Assembly: GCF_038096165.1 (NCBI RefSeq)
Contig: NZ_CP151076.1
Location: 4,957,501 to 5,021,500 of the forward strand
From: Pseudomonas sp. G.S.17
GTDB taxonomy: Bacteria; Pseudomonadota; Gammaproteobacteria; Pseudomonadales; Pseudomonadaceae
DNA: 64,000 nucleotides
Direction: 5' to 3'
Shown: piece by piece, positions 17,785-27,091 of the stretch
Numbering within the stretch: position 1 is the stretch's first letter
Layout: each line of letters opens with the position of its first letter
Notes under the pieces: model-generated
The model's input: only the letters and a program-made list of their open reading frames with translations
What the model was told of the DNA's origin: nothing
Database searches by the model: none
Translations under genes and position numbers: made by a program

Positions 17785-19002
17785 TCAGCTGATGAAACCG
17801 TCTGCCACCAGCAAGGTTTCCAGGCATTGTTCCTGAATCCCGTAGAAGGTTTTCAGCTCCTGGATGCGGGCCAGGATGTCGCTGGACTTGAGCGGTTCGG
17901 CGCGTTTTACCGCGAGGATCATCTTGTTTTTGTTGGTGTGTTCCAGCGAGATGAACTCGAACACTTTGGTCTCGTAACCGCAGGCCTCGAGCAGCAGCGC
18001 GCGCAGGCTGTCGGTGACCATTTCCGCTTGCTGGCCCATGTGCAGGCCGTATTGCAGCATGGGTTTGAGCAGCGCCGGGCTCTGGATTTGCAGACGAATC
18101 TGTTTGTGGCAGCACGGCGAACACATGATGATCGACGCCCCGGAACGAATGCCCATATGAATGGCGTAATCGGTGGCGATGTCACAGGCATGCAGGGCAA
18201 TCATCACGTCCAGCGCACTCGGCGCCACGCTGCGCACATCGCCGCACTCGAACACCAGGCCCGGATGATCAAGGCGAGCAGCGGCGTTGTTGCACAGCGT
18301 GACCATGTCTTCGCGCAGTTCGACGCCAGTCACCTGCCCTTCGGCCTGCAAGGTATTGCGCAGATAGTCATGAATGGCGAACGTCAGGTAACCCTTTCCC
18401 GAACCGAAGTCCGCGACCTTTATCGGCTGATCGAGTTTGAGCGGCGAAGACGTCAGCGCGTGGGAGAACACCTCGATGAACTTGTTGATCTGCTTCCACT
18501 TGCGCGACATGGAAGGGATCAGTTCATGCTGTTTATTGGTCACGCCCAGATCCGTCAGGAATGGCCGGGTCAGCTCCAGATAGCGCTTCTTCTCCCGATC
18601 ATGCCCGGCCGTTGGCGCTTCACGCTCTTGCTGGGCCTTGCTCTTGAACAGCGTGCTTTTACCTTTCTTGCCGTATTCGAACTGCACTTCGTCGGTCAGC
18701 GACAGCAAATGCGCGTTCTTGAATGACTCCGGCAGCAAGCCACCGATCAGCTGAACAGCCTCGGCCAGCGGCAGATTCTTGGTGATATCGCGAGTCTTGT
18801 AGCGATAGACGAACGACAGACACGGCTGATCCTTGACGGTCAGCTGCTTGATAATCACCCGCTGCAACTCGGCTTCGTCACCGACGTATTTGGCCAGGAC
18901 CAGCTTGATAAATGAGTTCTGCGACAGGCTGTTCTCCAGCAAACCGAGAAACTGGGCATGGTGGTCCTGGGCAGACTGGGCGGGAGTTGCAGTGACTGAC
19001 AT
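17785..19002 (-). CDS. Class I SAM-dependent methyltransferase (Methyltransf_32 / METTL25-GSTCD-like)
   Basis: 405 residues. The C-terminal half carries a Rossmann-type methyltransferase: motif I 'VADFGSGKGYLTFAIHDYL' (about residue 195), 'GVELREDMVTLCN', then 'ALHACDIATDYAI' and 'IIMCSPCCHKQIR'. The DFGSGKGYLT and HACD...PCCHK pattern is that of the Methyltransf_32 family, which includes eukaryotic METTL25 and GSTCD. The N-terminal ~150 residues are a family-specific extension. The bacterial substrate is not known; RNA or protein is possible. A GAGG ribosome-binding site precedes ATG 19002. Confidence 0.85.
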   Translation of the reverse strand: MSVTATPAQSAQDHHAQFLGLLENSLSQNSFIKLVLAKYVGDEAELQRVIIKQLTVKDQPCLSFVYRYKTRDITKNLPLAEAVQLIGGLLPESFKNAHLLSLTDEVQFEYGKKGKSTLFKSKAQQEREAPTAGHDREKKRYLELTRPFLTDLGVTNKQHELIPSMSRKWKQINKFIEVFSHALTSSPLKLDQPIKVADFGSGKGYLTFAIHDYLRNTLQAEGQVTGVELREDMVTLCNNAAARLDHPGLVFECGDVRSVAPSALDVMIALHACDIATDYAIHMGIRSGASIIMCSPCCHKQIRLQIQSPALLKPMLQYGLHMGQQAEMVTDSLRALLLEACGYETKVFEFISLEHTNKNKMILAVKRAEPLKSSDILARIQELKTFYGIQEQCLETLLVADGFIS

Positions 19003-19755
19003 CGAAAAACGCCTCGGGGCGGGCTGAAGCTGGAAAGCAGCGAAGCCGGGTATTTTAGGCGGGTTGTGGGGTGGGGGTTAATTTAATTCTGTGTAAATCA
19101 CTCAGCGTCGTCATTCCTAATCCACATACCGCACATGCCTTGCCATCAAGTTTGGGCGTTTGAAGGTGTCAATGTTATCGATGTTTTCCAGCAACTGGCT
19201 GAGCTGCTGTTTGTAGGTTTCGTCGTCCATATCGATCCAGAAGCGTGGATTACGGCCGGTTTTCAGGTCGTGGGCCGCAGTGGTTGGGTCCAGGTGGCGA
19301 AACTCTTCATAGCGCGGTAAATCCGGCAGCGGGCGACTGGTGTCCATGTAGTTCTGCAGGAAGTCCCACAACGCGCAGGGCATTTGCCAGCGGTTATCGA
19401 CGTTCACCAGCGAAGAGAAATTGATGACGATATCCCGATAACGATGGGCAATACACAACACATGATTCATCGAACCCTGCCGATCCGGCCCGGATTCGAG
19501 GTAGGCGTCGAACTCATAAAACGGCGCGGTTATTTCGCCGATGGTGCCGTTCTTTTTGTATTCGCCGTTATTGTTGTAATCGAACAATGTCACAAGTCCG
19601 GTGCGGCGGTTTAGTTCCCATATGGGGCCTCGGGAGGGTTTTACCCAGAGTTTGGGGAATTTGTAGATGACGAGGCTACTTAATGCCCAAGCCGCCGAAC
19701 AAGGGAGAATAGTTAAATAAGCCGTGTCTAGCATGCCGTAGAGAAACCCCATTAG

Positions 19756-20947
19756 GGAAGGTCTGAAATAGGCAGACGTTTTCAACGGCCCCGTTGCTTG
19801 AGGCTCAAAAAATGTCGACTCAATCGAAAATCAGACCTTTTCCTCTATTAATTCCCCTTTTTTCTGCGTATGAGCGCTTTTCAGCGCTCATTGTCCGCAA
19901 TACAGACGCACCTCTCCTGCATTCAGCAATCGTTTTCGCATCATCCACAGGTTCGACAGCGCAAACAGCGTGGTCTGCTGTGCGGTGTTTTTAACAAGGC
20001 CCCGGAAGCGCACTTTCGTATAACCAAACTGACGCTTGATCACTCGAAACGGATGCTCAACCTTGGCACGCAGCTGAGCTTTCGCGTATTCGATTTTGCG
20101 ACGCATGCGCCCGATCAGGCTCTTCTTTGCATGCTTTTTATAGCTGCTGGGCCGCGCCGCAATCGACCAGATCATTTGGCGATCTTGATGCTCGGGACGC
20201 TTTTCGACGCCGGTGTAACCGGCATCGCCAGAGACGTAAGTTTCTTCTCCGTGCAGTAACTGATCGACCTGGGTTACGTCCGCCACATTCGCCGCAGTGC
20301 CCACTACGCTATGCACCAAACCGGATTCGGCATCGACACCGATGTGCGATTTCATCCCGAAGAAATATTGATTTCCTTTCTTCGTCTGGTGCATCTCAGG
20401 GTCACGTTTTCCGTCCTTGTTCTTGGTCGAACTCGGCGCATGAATGATCGTCGCATCGACCACGGTGCCTTGGCGCAGCAACAAACCACGGTCGCCCAAA
20501 TAGCCATTGATCACCTGCAAAATCCCGCCGGCCAACTCATGTTTTTCCAGCAGTCGGCGGAAATTGAGGATCGTGGTTTCGTCCGGAATCCGATCCAGAT
20601 GCAGCCCGGCAAACTGGCGCAAAATTGTGGTTTCGTAGAGCGATTCTTCCATGGCCGGGTCGCTATAACCGAACCAGTTTTGCATCAAATGAACCCGCAA
20701 CATCGCCATCAACGGATAGGCCGGACGACCACCTTCGCCCTTCGGATAGTGCGGTTCGATCAGTTTGATCAAGCCATTCCAGGGCACGACCTGATCCATC
20801 TCGTTCAGGAAGCGCTCACGGCGGGTTTGTTTGCGTTTGCCAGCATATTCGGCGTCAGCGAAGGAGATTTGCTTCATCGGGGCTCAACCGTTCAGTGTTT
20901 GGGACTGGCGTATTTCACCAGATTTGGAAGTCTTTTTCAGAGTTTCC
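19756..20947. mobile_element. IS5-family insertion sequence, 1,192 bp
   Basis: Imperfect terminal inverted repeats start GGAAGGTCTGAAATAG at 19756 and GGAAACTCTGAAAAAG (reverse strand) at 20947. The 4-bp direct repeat TTAG lies at 19752-19755 and 20948-20951, a YTAR target typical of IS5-group elements. It holds one complete transposase on the minus strand. An intact transposase, clean ends and clean target duplication point to a recent, probably active copy. Confidence 0.94.
19888..20877 (-). CDS. IS5-family transposase
   Basis: 329 residues with the IS5-group DDE layout: 'GTVVDATIIHAPSSTKNKDG' (first Asp), 'SGDAGYTGVEKR' (second Asp) and the Y-R-E region 'KAQLRAKVEHPFRVIKRQFGYTKVRFRGLVKN' (Glu). 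The N-terminal 'YPLMAMLRVHLMQNWFGYSDPAMEESLYE' is characteristic. The frame is intact with no stop, so the element can probably still transpose. It is encoded on the same strand as the gene it interrupts. Confidence 0.96.
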   Translation of the reverse strand: MKQISFADAEYAGKRKQTRRERFLNEMDQVVPWNGLIKLIEPHYPKGEGGRPAYPLMAMLRVHLMQNWFGYSDPAMEESLYETTILRQFAGLHLDRIPDETTILNFRRLLEKHELAGGILQVINGYLGDRGLLLRQGTVVDATIIHAPSSTKNKDGKRDPEMHQTKKGNQYFFGMKSHIGVDAESGLVHSVVGTAANVADVTQVDQLLHGEETYVSGDAGYTGVEKRPEHQDRQMIWSIAARPSSYKKHAKKSLIGRMRRKIEYAKAQLRAKVEHPFRVIKRQFGYTKVRFRGLVKNTAQQTTLFALSNLWMMRKRLLNAGEVRLYCGQ

Positions 20948-21394
20948 TTAGAGAGGGAGTAGGAGCATCAAACTCAAAAATAACACCGACCAAAACTACG
21001 ACAGGACTAAACAATAAAGCCCACCACTTCCCAAACATATTCATATACAACCAGAATTGCGCACGCGCTGCCCAAAGCGAAAATCTGAACCGCTCATGGT
21101 CGTGTCTGTCATGGAAATCTACATGTTCGTAAGGCGCGGCAACGTAGGTACCCAACGCAAGTTTCTCCTCGCGCTCTTTCCGCATATCTGCTTGCAAACG
21201 TAACTTCTCAGGCGCACGTTCACGCAGAAAATCATCTGGGGCAACGTTTTGAGATTCCCCCCAAGGCAGACGTTTCTTGGCAAACCGTTTTAGCCAAGAG
21301 CGCTCCGTGGAGGGCGCTTGATTGGGAATGCTGTCTGAACGATAAGCCGTAGCGGCGTAGAAATACATGTTACCGTTATTCAAACTTGTCATTA

Positions 21395-22465
21395 TCAATC
21401 CATATACCGCACATGCCGCGCCATCAAGTTTGGGCGTTTGAAGGTGTCGATGTTATCGATGTTTTCCAGCAACTGGCTGAGCTGCTGCTTGTAGGTTTCA
21501 TCGTCCATATCAATCCAGAAGCGCGGGTTGCGGCCGGTTTTCAGGTCGTGGGCGGCGGTGGTCGGGTCCAGGTGGCGAAACTCTTCATAGCGCGGCAGAT
21601 CCGGCAGCGGGCGACTGGTGTCCATGTAGTTCTGCAGGAAGTCCCACAACGCGCAGGGCATTTGCCAGCGGTTATCGACGTTCACCAGCGAAGAGAAATT
21701 GATGACGATATCCCGATAACGATGGGCAATACACAACACATGATTCATCGAACCCTGCCGATCCGGCCCCGACTCCAGATAAGCATCGAACTCGTAAAAC
21801 GGCGCAGTAATTTCGCCAATAGTGCCGTTCTTTTTGTATTCGCCGTTATTGTTGTAATCGAATAGCGTGACCAGACCGGTGCGGCGGTTTAGCTCCCAGA
21901 TGGGGCCTCGGGAGGGTTTTACCCAGAGCTTGGGGAATTTCCTCAAGATTAATGAGGCTGCGGCCCATGCTACATATAACGGAAGCATCGTCACGTAAAA
22001 CGTTTCATCGAACAAACCCCATAATGCCTCGAAATAAGGCTCGCGAGACTTTGCTGCTAATGCAAGCGCAGTAAGAATGTATATGGGAGTAAATATCAGA
22101 GACCACCCTTTCCCAAAAATATACAAGTACGACCAAAATTGGGAGCGTGAAGACCAGAGCGAAAACCTGAACCGCTCATGGTCGTGCCGATCATGAAAAT
22201 CTACATGTTCGTAAGGCGCAGGAACGTAAGTACCGGCCGCAATTTTCTCTTGGCGTTCTTTACGCATATCTTCACGAAAACGTAGGTTGTTCGGCGAGCG
22301 CCGTCGCATAAATGCGTCCGGTGCAAGGCTCAGCGCCCGCCCCCACGGTAAGCGCTTTTTGCTAAAACGCCTGAGCCATGACCGCTCCGTTGAAGCTTGT
22401 TGCTTAGGAATGCCGTCTGAACGATAAGCGGTATCTGCATAGTAAGGCGTCTTCTGGGTACTCAT
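21395..22465 (-). CDS. Putative membrane immunity protein for the upstream effector (intact copy)
   Basis: 356 residues. A charged N-terminal cytoplasmic region (1-120) is followed by two or three membrane segments (about 127-150 'FGKGWSLIFTPIYILTALAL' and 167-190 'FYVTMLPLYVAWAAASLIL'), then a C-terminal soluble domain (190-356) beginning 'RGPIWELNRRTGLVTLFDY'. Its ATG overlaps the stop of the 1,240-residue effector gene (22462-22465, ATGA), so translation is coupled. Membrane topology, coupling and a tandem duplicate are what is expected for immunity to a pore-forming type VI effector. The shape recalls DUF6708-type neighbours of such effectors, but I cannot confirm the family. The 5' half is more AT-rich than the surrounding genes. 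Confidence 0.65.
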   Translation of the reverse strand: MSTQKTPYYADTAYRSDGIPKQQASTERSWLRRFSKKRLPWGRALSLAPDAFMRRRSPNNLRFREDMRKERQEKIAAGTYVPAPYEHVDFHDRHDHERFRFSLWSSRSQFWSYLYIFGKGWSLIFTPIYILTALALAAKSREPYFEALWGLFDETFYVTMLPLYVAWAAASLILRKFPKLWVKPSRGPIWELNRRTGLVTLFDYNNNGEYKKNGTIGEITAPFYEFDAYLESGPDRQGSMNHVLCIAHRYRDIVINFSSLVNVDNRWQMPCALWDFLQNYMDTSRPLPDLPRYEEFRHLDPTTAAHDLKTGRNPRFWIDMDDETYKQQLSQLLENIDNIDTFKRPNLMARHVRYMD

Positions 22466-25400
22466 TTCGCGGTCTTCGCCCGATTCTCGGTTTCGTCGGC
22501 CCAGAACAGCCGTTTGGTAACTTCAAAATCGGGTCTGGCGTAAGTCGACCCGAAGGGGGTTGGATCTTTGGGCGGTGGCGCCGGAAAGACCCAGGTACGC
22601 TGCCCGTCATTGAGCGACAATTGAGCGCGCACGCGCCATACGTGATAGACCTCGGGCAAGTTTTGCGCAGGTTCCGCCTTATAGGAGAAAGGTGTTTTGA
22701 CGAACAGCTCCAGGGCGCCCGGCAATAGCCGATAGGCAACTGGCGTTACAGCTATCTGCGAGCTGCTGGTCTTGCTGCGGTCGCTGTATTGATCGAAAAA
22801 GACTTCAAAGCTTTTCAGATTGAGGAAAGCCTGAGTCCCGAACTCGCCCGGTCCATTCAATAACCCGCTCAAATTACTTTCAATACGAATTCGCGTATTG
22901 GCGCTGCGCACCGGAAAAGGTACCGTGGCGCGAAAATCCAGCAGGCCGTCAGCAACGTATTCAGGGTTGCGGTCGATACTGATTCGGATATCGGCGAACA
23001 GACTGACCAGATAGTAGAAGGCATTCTGAGGGTCTTGCAGGTGTGGCGCGACATTATGCTGATCGTCGCCAAAGGGCCCTTTTTTTAGCCAGTCGTCGAT
23101 GGGCTTGCTGCTCAGCCAGTACGACAATCCTGCGCCAGTGGCAATCAATAACAGCGCAGCCCAACCCATAGGACTCAAACCAAGGAAGGTGCTGCCCCCA
23201 GCGACAACACTACCCAAAGCCGCCGTCAACCCGCCGGAAGCCATGACTAGTTGGCCTATATAGGCATCATCACCCCACCTGTAGGAATGCCACGCGTCGT
23301 AAATACTGATCCCGGTAAAAAGCAAACCTGCTCCAATCTGGCTGAACAAGCGAGCGCTGTACTCCTTAACTAGATACTCGCTTAAGGGACCCAGAAGCCG
23401 CTCCGCGAATGCTTCCGGAATGGTAAGCACAGTTTTGCGTCCAGCTGCCAAGACAGAATTACTACCAGCCAGCTTCACAGTCAGCGCCTCGAATGCGATA
23501 GCCAAATCAAGTCCCGCGCCCGCAACCCCGACAAAGCCACGAAGCCCCTCCTTCTCCCTAACCGTCTGTTCCCATCCGTCAAACTCATTACTCAGATTGT
23601 AAATCTCCAACCCCACAATCAGACCCGCCACGATCACCGAATCCAACACGCGAAAAGCCGTACTGTCCCGCATCGAATCCCGCAGCTTGATCGCACTCTC
23701 CAGCCCACTCAGCTTGTCTGCCTTGTCCGCCGCGCGCTTGGCCACGTCTTGTTGCCAAGCGTCGTTAAACCGTTGATTGAGTCGGCTAACTGTCATGGCC
23801 GTACGGTGGTTGCGCGGGATGCCGAGCACGATTCGTTCTGGGGGCAGATCCGGCTGCGGCCGAGCAAAACCGTGATCCTCGGCGGGGGATTTCATGACGC
23901 CATTCTGGTTGCGATAAACCCCGTATGCCTGTGCAGAGCGGCCGATGTTCTCGGGCATGTCGTCCAGGCCGAAAACGTAATAGGCCTTTCTCCGGGCGTC
24001 AGCGTGAGACAGGAAGTGCAGGTCGCCAAAGGTTTGCGGCAACATGCCGCGCAGTTGGGCGAGGCTGCGTCGATGCGCCGCTTCGTTCAGTCGAAAGCGT
24101 TTGGCAGCAGGGTCTTGCAGTGCAATGTGTTGCGCGCCATGGACCGCTCGTTCGGCGGCTTCGAGGGCGCCTTGCAGGTTTTCATTGATCGCGACCAGCG
24201 CAGCCGCGCCGGCCTTCGCTTCAAGGGTCAGGGTAGTATTGAGGCCCCCGCTTTTCAGCAAACTCGCCAAAAACATTGCATCGATCGTCGAGTACGCACC
24301 AGCGGGAGCAACACTGTCCTGTTCGGTACTGGCCAGTTCCGTCGCCCGAAAAGTGCCGTCGCCTTGATTGACCTCCGGGTTGGCGGGTGCCTGATATGGC
24401 GCGTCGAGATCCTGTTGCCCGGCATCCGGCCAGAGCATGCGGTGCATTGGATGTTGCGGGTCATTGCTGACGTGGGCGATCCACTGTTGGCCGACGCTGG
24501 CGTCGGGGCTGTAGAGGCTGAGGCCGGTCATGGCGTCGGTGATGTCGCCGCTGGCGGCCAACGGGTCGTAGCCCGACGGGCCCAGCGCCAGGGTGACGAA
24601 CAGTTGGCTGACAAAATGAAAAGCCGCCGCGTATTTGAAGCCATCGAGGCTCAGGTGGTCGGCGAGGCATTGTTCAGTCTGCCGTTGTTGCAGGCACTCG
24701 CTGAGCAGCGATTGGCTCATTTCCTGCTGACGCCACAGCTGGGCGCGTTCGCTGCTGGCGGTGAAGCGGTTGATATCCAGCCGGCTCTTTTCCTTGAGCA
24801 TGTCGAGTTGCTGATGCAGCGGGTTCTTCTTGCCGCCGATGGATTGCGGAACAATCAGTTGTTGCACCAGCAAGGCGCTGGCGTGATGCGGATAGCGCTG
24901 CGCCCGCTCGCCGCACAGTTCCAGCAGGTGACGCTGGTCATAAATCCGGGTGCTCAGATGCCGCAGGCGGTACTGGGTGTCGAGCAGCATCACGCCGTAG
25001 AGCGCGCGGGATCGCGCCGTTTGCAACACGTCTGCCGCAGGCGGTTGAGCCGTCCACAGGCCCGCATCGCCTTGGGTATTCGGGTCGACGATGTGCTCAA
25101 GGCATTGTGCCCAGGCGCCGATTTCCAGCGGCAATGGCACGTAAGGCGCGGTCCCCGCTTCACATAGCCGCACATGTTTGCGGGCAGCGCTGAATGCATT
25201 TGCCAGAAACTCTCCGCTCAGGTCGCACAGGTAGCGCGCTGGCTGGTCGATCATCCACTCAAAACCGGTCTGGCGCGCGCGTTGCGGGGCCGGGACTGAC
25301 AGCGGAAAAGCGCCGCGATTGAGGTTCAACCAGGTGATATGGGCTCTACTGGCCGCAGCCTGATTCTCCTTGTCACGCACATCAAAATTGCTGAAAGCGT

Positions 25401-26184
25401 CCAGCATGGCCACGCCATCCGGTCGGTTGGCAAAGACCGTTTTGGAGCGTTCTTTCGAGACCCGCAGGTCCGGGCTTTGACAGCGCTGACGACGCAACGC
25501 CGAGTCGCTTTCCAGACGCTGCAATCGAGCCCCGCTCAGCTGCACTTCGCTGAAACACAGTTGCGCGTCTACCGGTCGATCATTCCAGTTGGATGGTAAC
25601 CAGATGTCGTCCAAAGCCTTGCCGGTAGCGAGGCGCGCTTCGTCGCCGAATCCCTCACCCTCGCGAAATTTCTCCAGTTCGATATCGTGATAGGTGGTGC
25701 GCTCGTCGCTGATCCGGACTTCCAGTTCACGCCACAGCCTGCCGTCGACGAAGACATAAATAAACCCGGCGCGGCACAACACGGGAGTGCCATGATCGTG
25801 AGCGCTGTTGACGCCGGGCAGGGCCACAAAGGGCAGCACCGGGACGATCTGGTTCCACTGTTGATCGAGTTGCCTCTTCGTAATGCGGGTTTCCGGAAGC
25901 GGCAACAGGATCGGCTTGCCCTGTGTGGTCTCGATTTCCAGCATCAGGCGATGCTTGGGCTCGCCGGACCAGTCCCAGACATGCAAGGCGCTGGGCGCGC
26001 ACATGTAAGCGGTGACGATTTCGGGACGGTCTTGCGCGGTAACTGCATCCAGCCGTTTGCTGGCGTCTTTCTCGTAGAAAGCCAGGCGTTGGGTCGAAGG
26101 ATGATGCGTGCCAACCACCTGAACGATGAGTTTGTTGATTTCGCAGCACGGGCCACGGCTCAGGGTGCCAACGGGATTAGGCAT
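22462..26184 (-). CDS. Putative pore-forming type VI effector (VasX-like architecture)
   Basis: 1,240 residues with no signal peptide. The N-terminal ~820 residues are soluble ('LCRAGFIYVFVDGRLWRELEV' near 140-160 resembles the 'GY(L/I)YVF' segment of VasX/BTH_I2691-type effectors). They are followed by a cluster of membrane segments at about 843-862, 880-905, 950-970 and 980-1028 (the last pair separated by SPMG), and a ~210-residue soluble C-terminal domain. This soluble-membrane-soluble plan, with a translationally coupled membrane protein gene behind it, is that of colicin-like T6SS effectors. AGGAG sits 7 bases before ATG 26184. No VgrG, PAAR or Tap/DUF4123 adaptor is present in the window, so this is an orphan module. 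Function is inferred, not proven. Confidence 0.68.
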   Translation of the reverse strand: MPNPVGTLSRGPCCEINKLIVQVVGTHHPSTQRLAFYEKDASKRLDAVTAQDRPEIVTAYMCAPSALHVWDWSGEPKHRLMLEIETTQGKPILLPLPETRITKRQLDQQWNQIVPVLPFVALPGVNSAHDHGTPVLCRAGFIYVFVDGRLWRELEVRISDERTTYHDIELEKFREGEGFGDEARLATGKALDDIWLPSNWNDRPVDAQLCFSEVQLSGARLQRLESDSALRRQRCQSPDLRVSKERSKTVFANRPDGVAMLDAFSNFDVRDKENQAAASRAHITWLNLNRGAFPLSVPAPQRARQTGFEWMIDQPARYLCDLSGEFLANAFSAARKHVRLCEAGTAPYVPLPLEIGAWAQCLEHIVDPNTQGDAGLWTAQPPAADVLQTARSRALYGVMLLDTQYRLRHLSTRIYDQRHLLELCGERAQRYPHHASALLVQQLIVPQSIGGKKNPLHQQLDMLKEKSRLDINRFTASSERAQLWRQQEMSQSLLSECLQQRQTEQCLADHLSLDGFKYAAAFHFVSQLFVTLALGPSGYDPLAASGDITDAMTGLSLYSPDASVGQQWIAHVSNDPQHPMHRMLWPDAGQQDLDAPYQAPANPEVNQGDGTFRATELASTEQDSVAPAGAYSTIDAMFLASLLKSGGLNTTLTLEAKAGAAALVAINENLQGALEAAERAVHGAQHIALQDPAAKRFRLNEAAHRRSLAQLRGMLPQTFGDLHFLSHADARRKAYYVFGLDDMPENIGRSAQAYGVYRNQNGVMKSPAEDHGFARPQPDLPPERIVLGIPRNHRTAMTVSRLNQRFNDAWQQDVAKRAADKADKLSGLESAIKLRDSMRDSTAFRVLDSVIVAGLIVGLEIYNLSNEFDGWEQTVREKEGLRGFVGVAGAGLDLAIAFEALTVKLAGSNSVLAAGRKTVLTIPEAFAERLLGPLSEYLVKEYSARLFSQIGAGLLFTGISIYDAWHSYRWGDDAYIGQLVMASGGLTAALGSVVAGGSTFLGLSPMGWAALLLIATGAGLSYWLSSKPIDDWLKKGPFGDDQHNVAPHLQDPQNAFYYLVSLFADIRISIDRNPEYVADGLLDFRATVPFPVRSANTRIRIESNLSGLLNGPGEFGTQAFLNLKSFEVFFDQYSDRSKTSSSQIAVTPVAYRLLPGALELFVKTPFSYKAEPAQNLPEVYHVWRVRAQLSLNDGQRTWVFPAPPPKDPTPFGSTYARPDFEVTKRLFWADETENRAKTAK

Positions 26185-26447
26185 GTCAGGACTCCTGTCC
26201 TGTCACGAAATGCGAGCAGCGAGATGCGATAGGCATGGTCAAGTCCTGGCCGTAAAAGCACAGAACTTTGCGTCTTGATGGCTGAAGAGTAAGTCAGCAA
26301 GGAACGGGTAAAACCGTGGGAAATTTCCGAGATTTGTGACGTCATTTCCGGCTGGATTGCGACGTCGTTAGAACGCTGGAACCCCAGCTAACACGCACCG
26401 CCGCATCGTCGAACTTGAGACTCCCATCTTTGTACCAATCAATCGGC

Positions 26448-27080
26448 TCACCCCAACACCACCAACCGATTCGGCAACTCATTCCTGACCTGGGTAACCG
26501 GCACATGTTTCGCCAGCACTTCCCCGCAGCCTTCAATACAGTCGAGAAAGCCCTGCAAGGTCTGACCGTTGCGCACGTGCTGGGTGAAAACGTCGATCAG
26601 GGCTTGCCAGGTGTCGTCATGCAGGCGGCTGGAAATGCCGTGATCGACGAGGATTTCTACGTAGCGTTCGGCTTCGCAGACGAAGATCAGGATGCCGGTG
26701 CCGCCTGCCGTGTGGTGCAGGTTTTGCTCCAGGAACTGGCGACGGGCCAGATTGCCCGCGCGCCAATGGCGAACCGAGGCGGGAACCAGATACATGGTCA
26801 GCGGGCCGAAACGGCAGATCAGTGCCACGACGATAAAGGTCACGATTTGCGTCAAGAGCAGTTCGTTGGCGCTCAACCAGCCGGAAAAATAATTGAGCAG
26901 GCCTGGCACCAGCAAAGCCACCAGCCCGGCCCAGATCAGCGGGACATAGGTGTAATCGTCGGCCTGGCGGGCCAGCACCGTCACCAGTTCAGCATCAGTG
27001 CGCAGTTCGACCCGCGCGATTGCCTCGGCGACCTGGCGCTGTTGGTCTTGATTCAGTAAAGCCATGGTTGCGTCACTCAT
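26448..27080 (-). CDS. TPM domain membrane protein (second TPM gene of lemA operon)
   Basis: 210 residues with two close membrane segments (about residues 47-66 and 75-98, 'IWAGLVALLVPGLLNYFSG', 'LLTQIVTFIVVALICRFG') and a TPM-type domain: N-terminal 'VAEAIARVELRTDAELVTVLAR' and C-terminal 'TGILIFVCEAERYVEILVDHGIS'. Start ATG 27080 (MSDATMALLN) is chosen; an upstream TTG in frame would overlap the preceding gene. It is last in the lemA-TPM-TPM operon. TPM proteins are membrane-associated and their biochemical role is uncertain (photosystem repair in plants; envelope maintenance suggested in bacteria). Confidence 0.86.
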   Translation of the reverse strand: MSDATMALLNQDQQRQVAEAIARVELRTDAELVTVLARQADDYTYVPLIWAGLVALLVPGLLNYFSGWLSANELLLTQIVTFIVVALICRFGPLTMYLVPASVRHWRAGNLARRQFLEQNLHHTAGGTGILIFVCEAERYVEILVDHGISSRLHDDTWQALIDVFTQHVRNGQTLQGFLDCIEGCGEVLAKHVPVTQVRNELPNRLVVLG

Positions 27081-27091
27081 TGATCCATCGA

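Larger units (their letters stand above)
19117..21392 (-). pseudogene. Second immunity-like membrane protein gene, split by an IS5-family element
   Basis: This is a tandem paralogue of the gene at 21395-22465. The N-terminal part (start ATG 21392, two bases after the stop of the upstream copy) runs into the IS after about 150 codons; the rest (about 211 codons, ending at 19117) continues beyond it. Joining the flanks across one copy of the TTAG target gives an uninterrupted frame of about 361 codons ('TPSLMGFLYGMLDTAYLTILP'), which aligns with the intact copy. The last ~181 residues differ from the intact copy by a single Val/Met change, whereas the first half is diverged. The downstream half can be read from a start within the IS (19785), so a C-terminal fragment with one membrane segment could still be made. 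Confidence 0.88.

Noticed and set aside
19117..19785. The 222-codon frame ending at 19117 taken as an independent intact gene
   Set aside because: Its first 10 codons lie in the IS terminal region; alignment with the intact paralogue shows it is the 3' part of an interrupted gene.
23749..25167. 472-codon plus-strand open frame opposite the effector gene
   Set aside because: Antisense to the effector, no recognisable protein and no promoter or ribosome-binding site seen.
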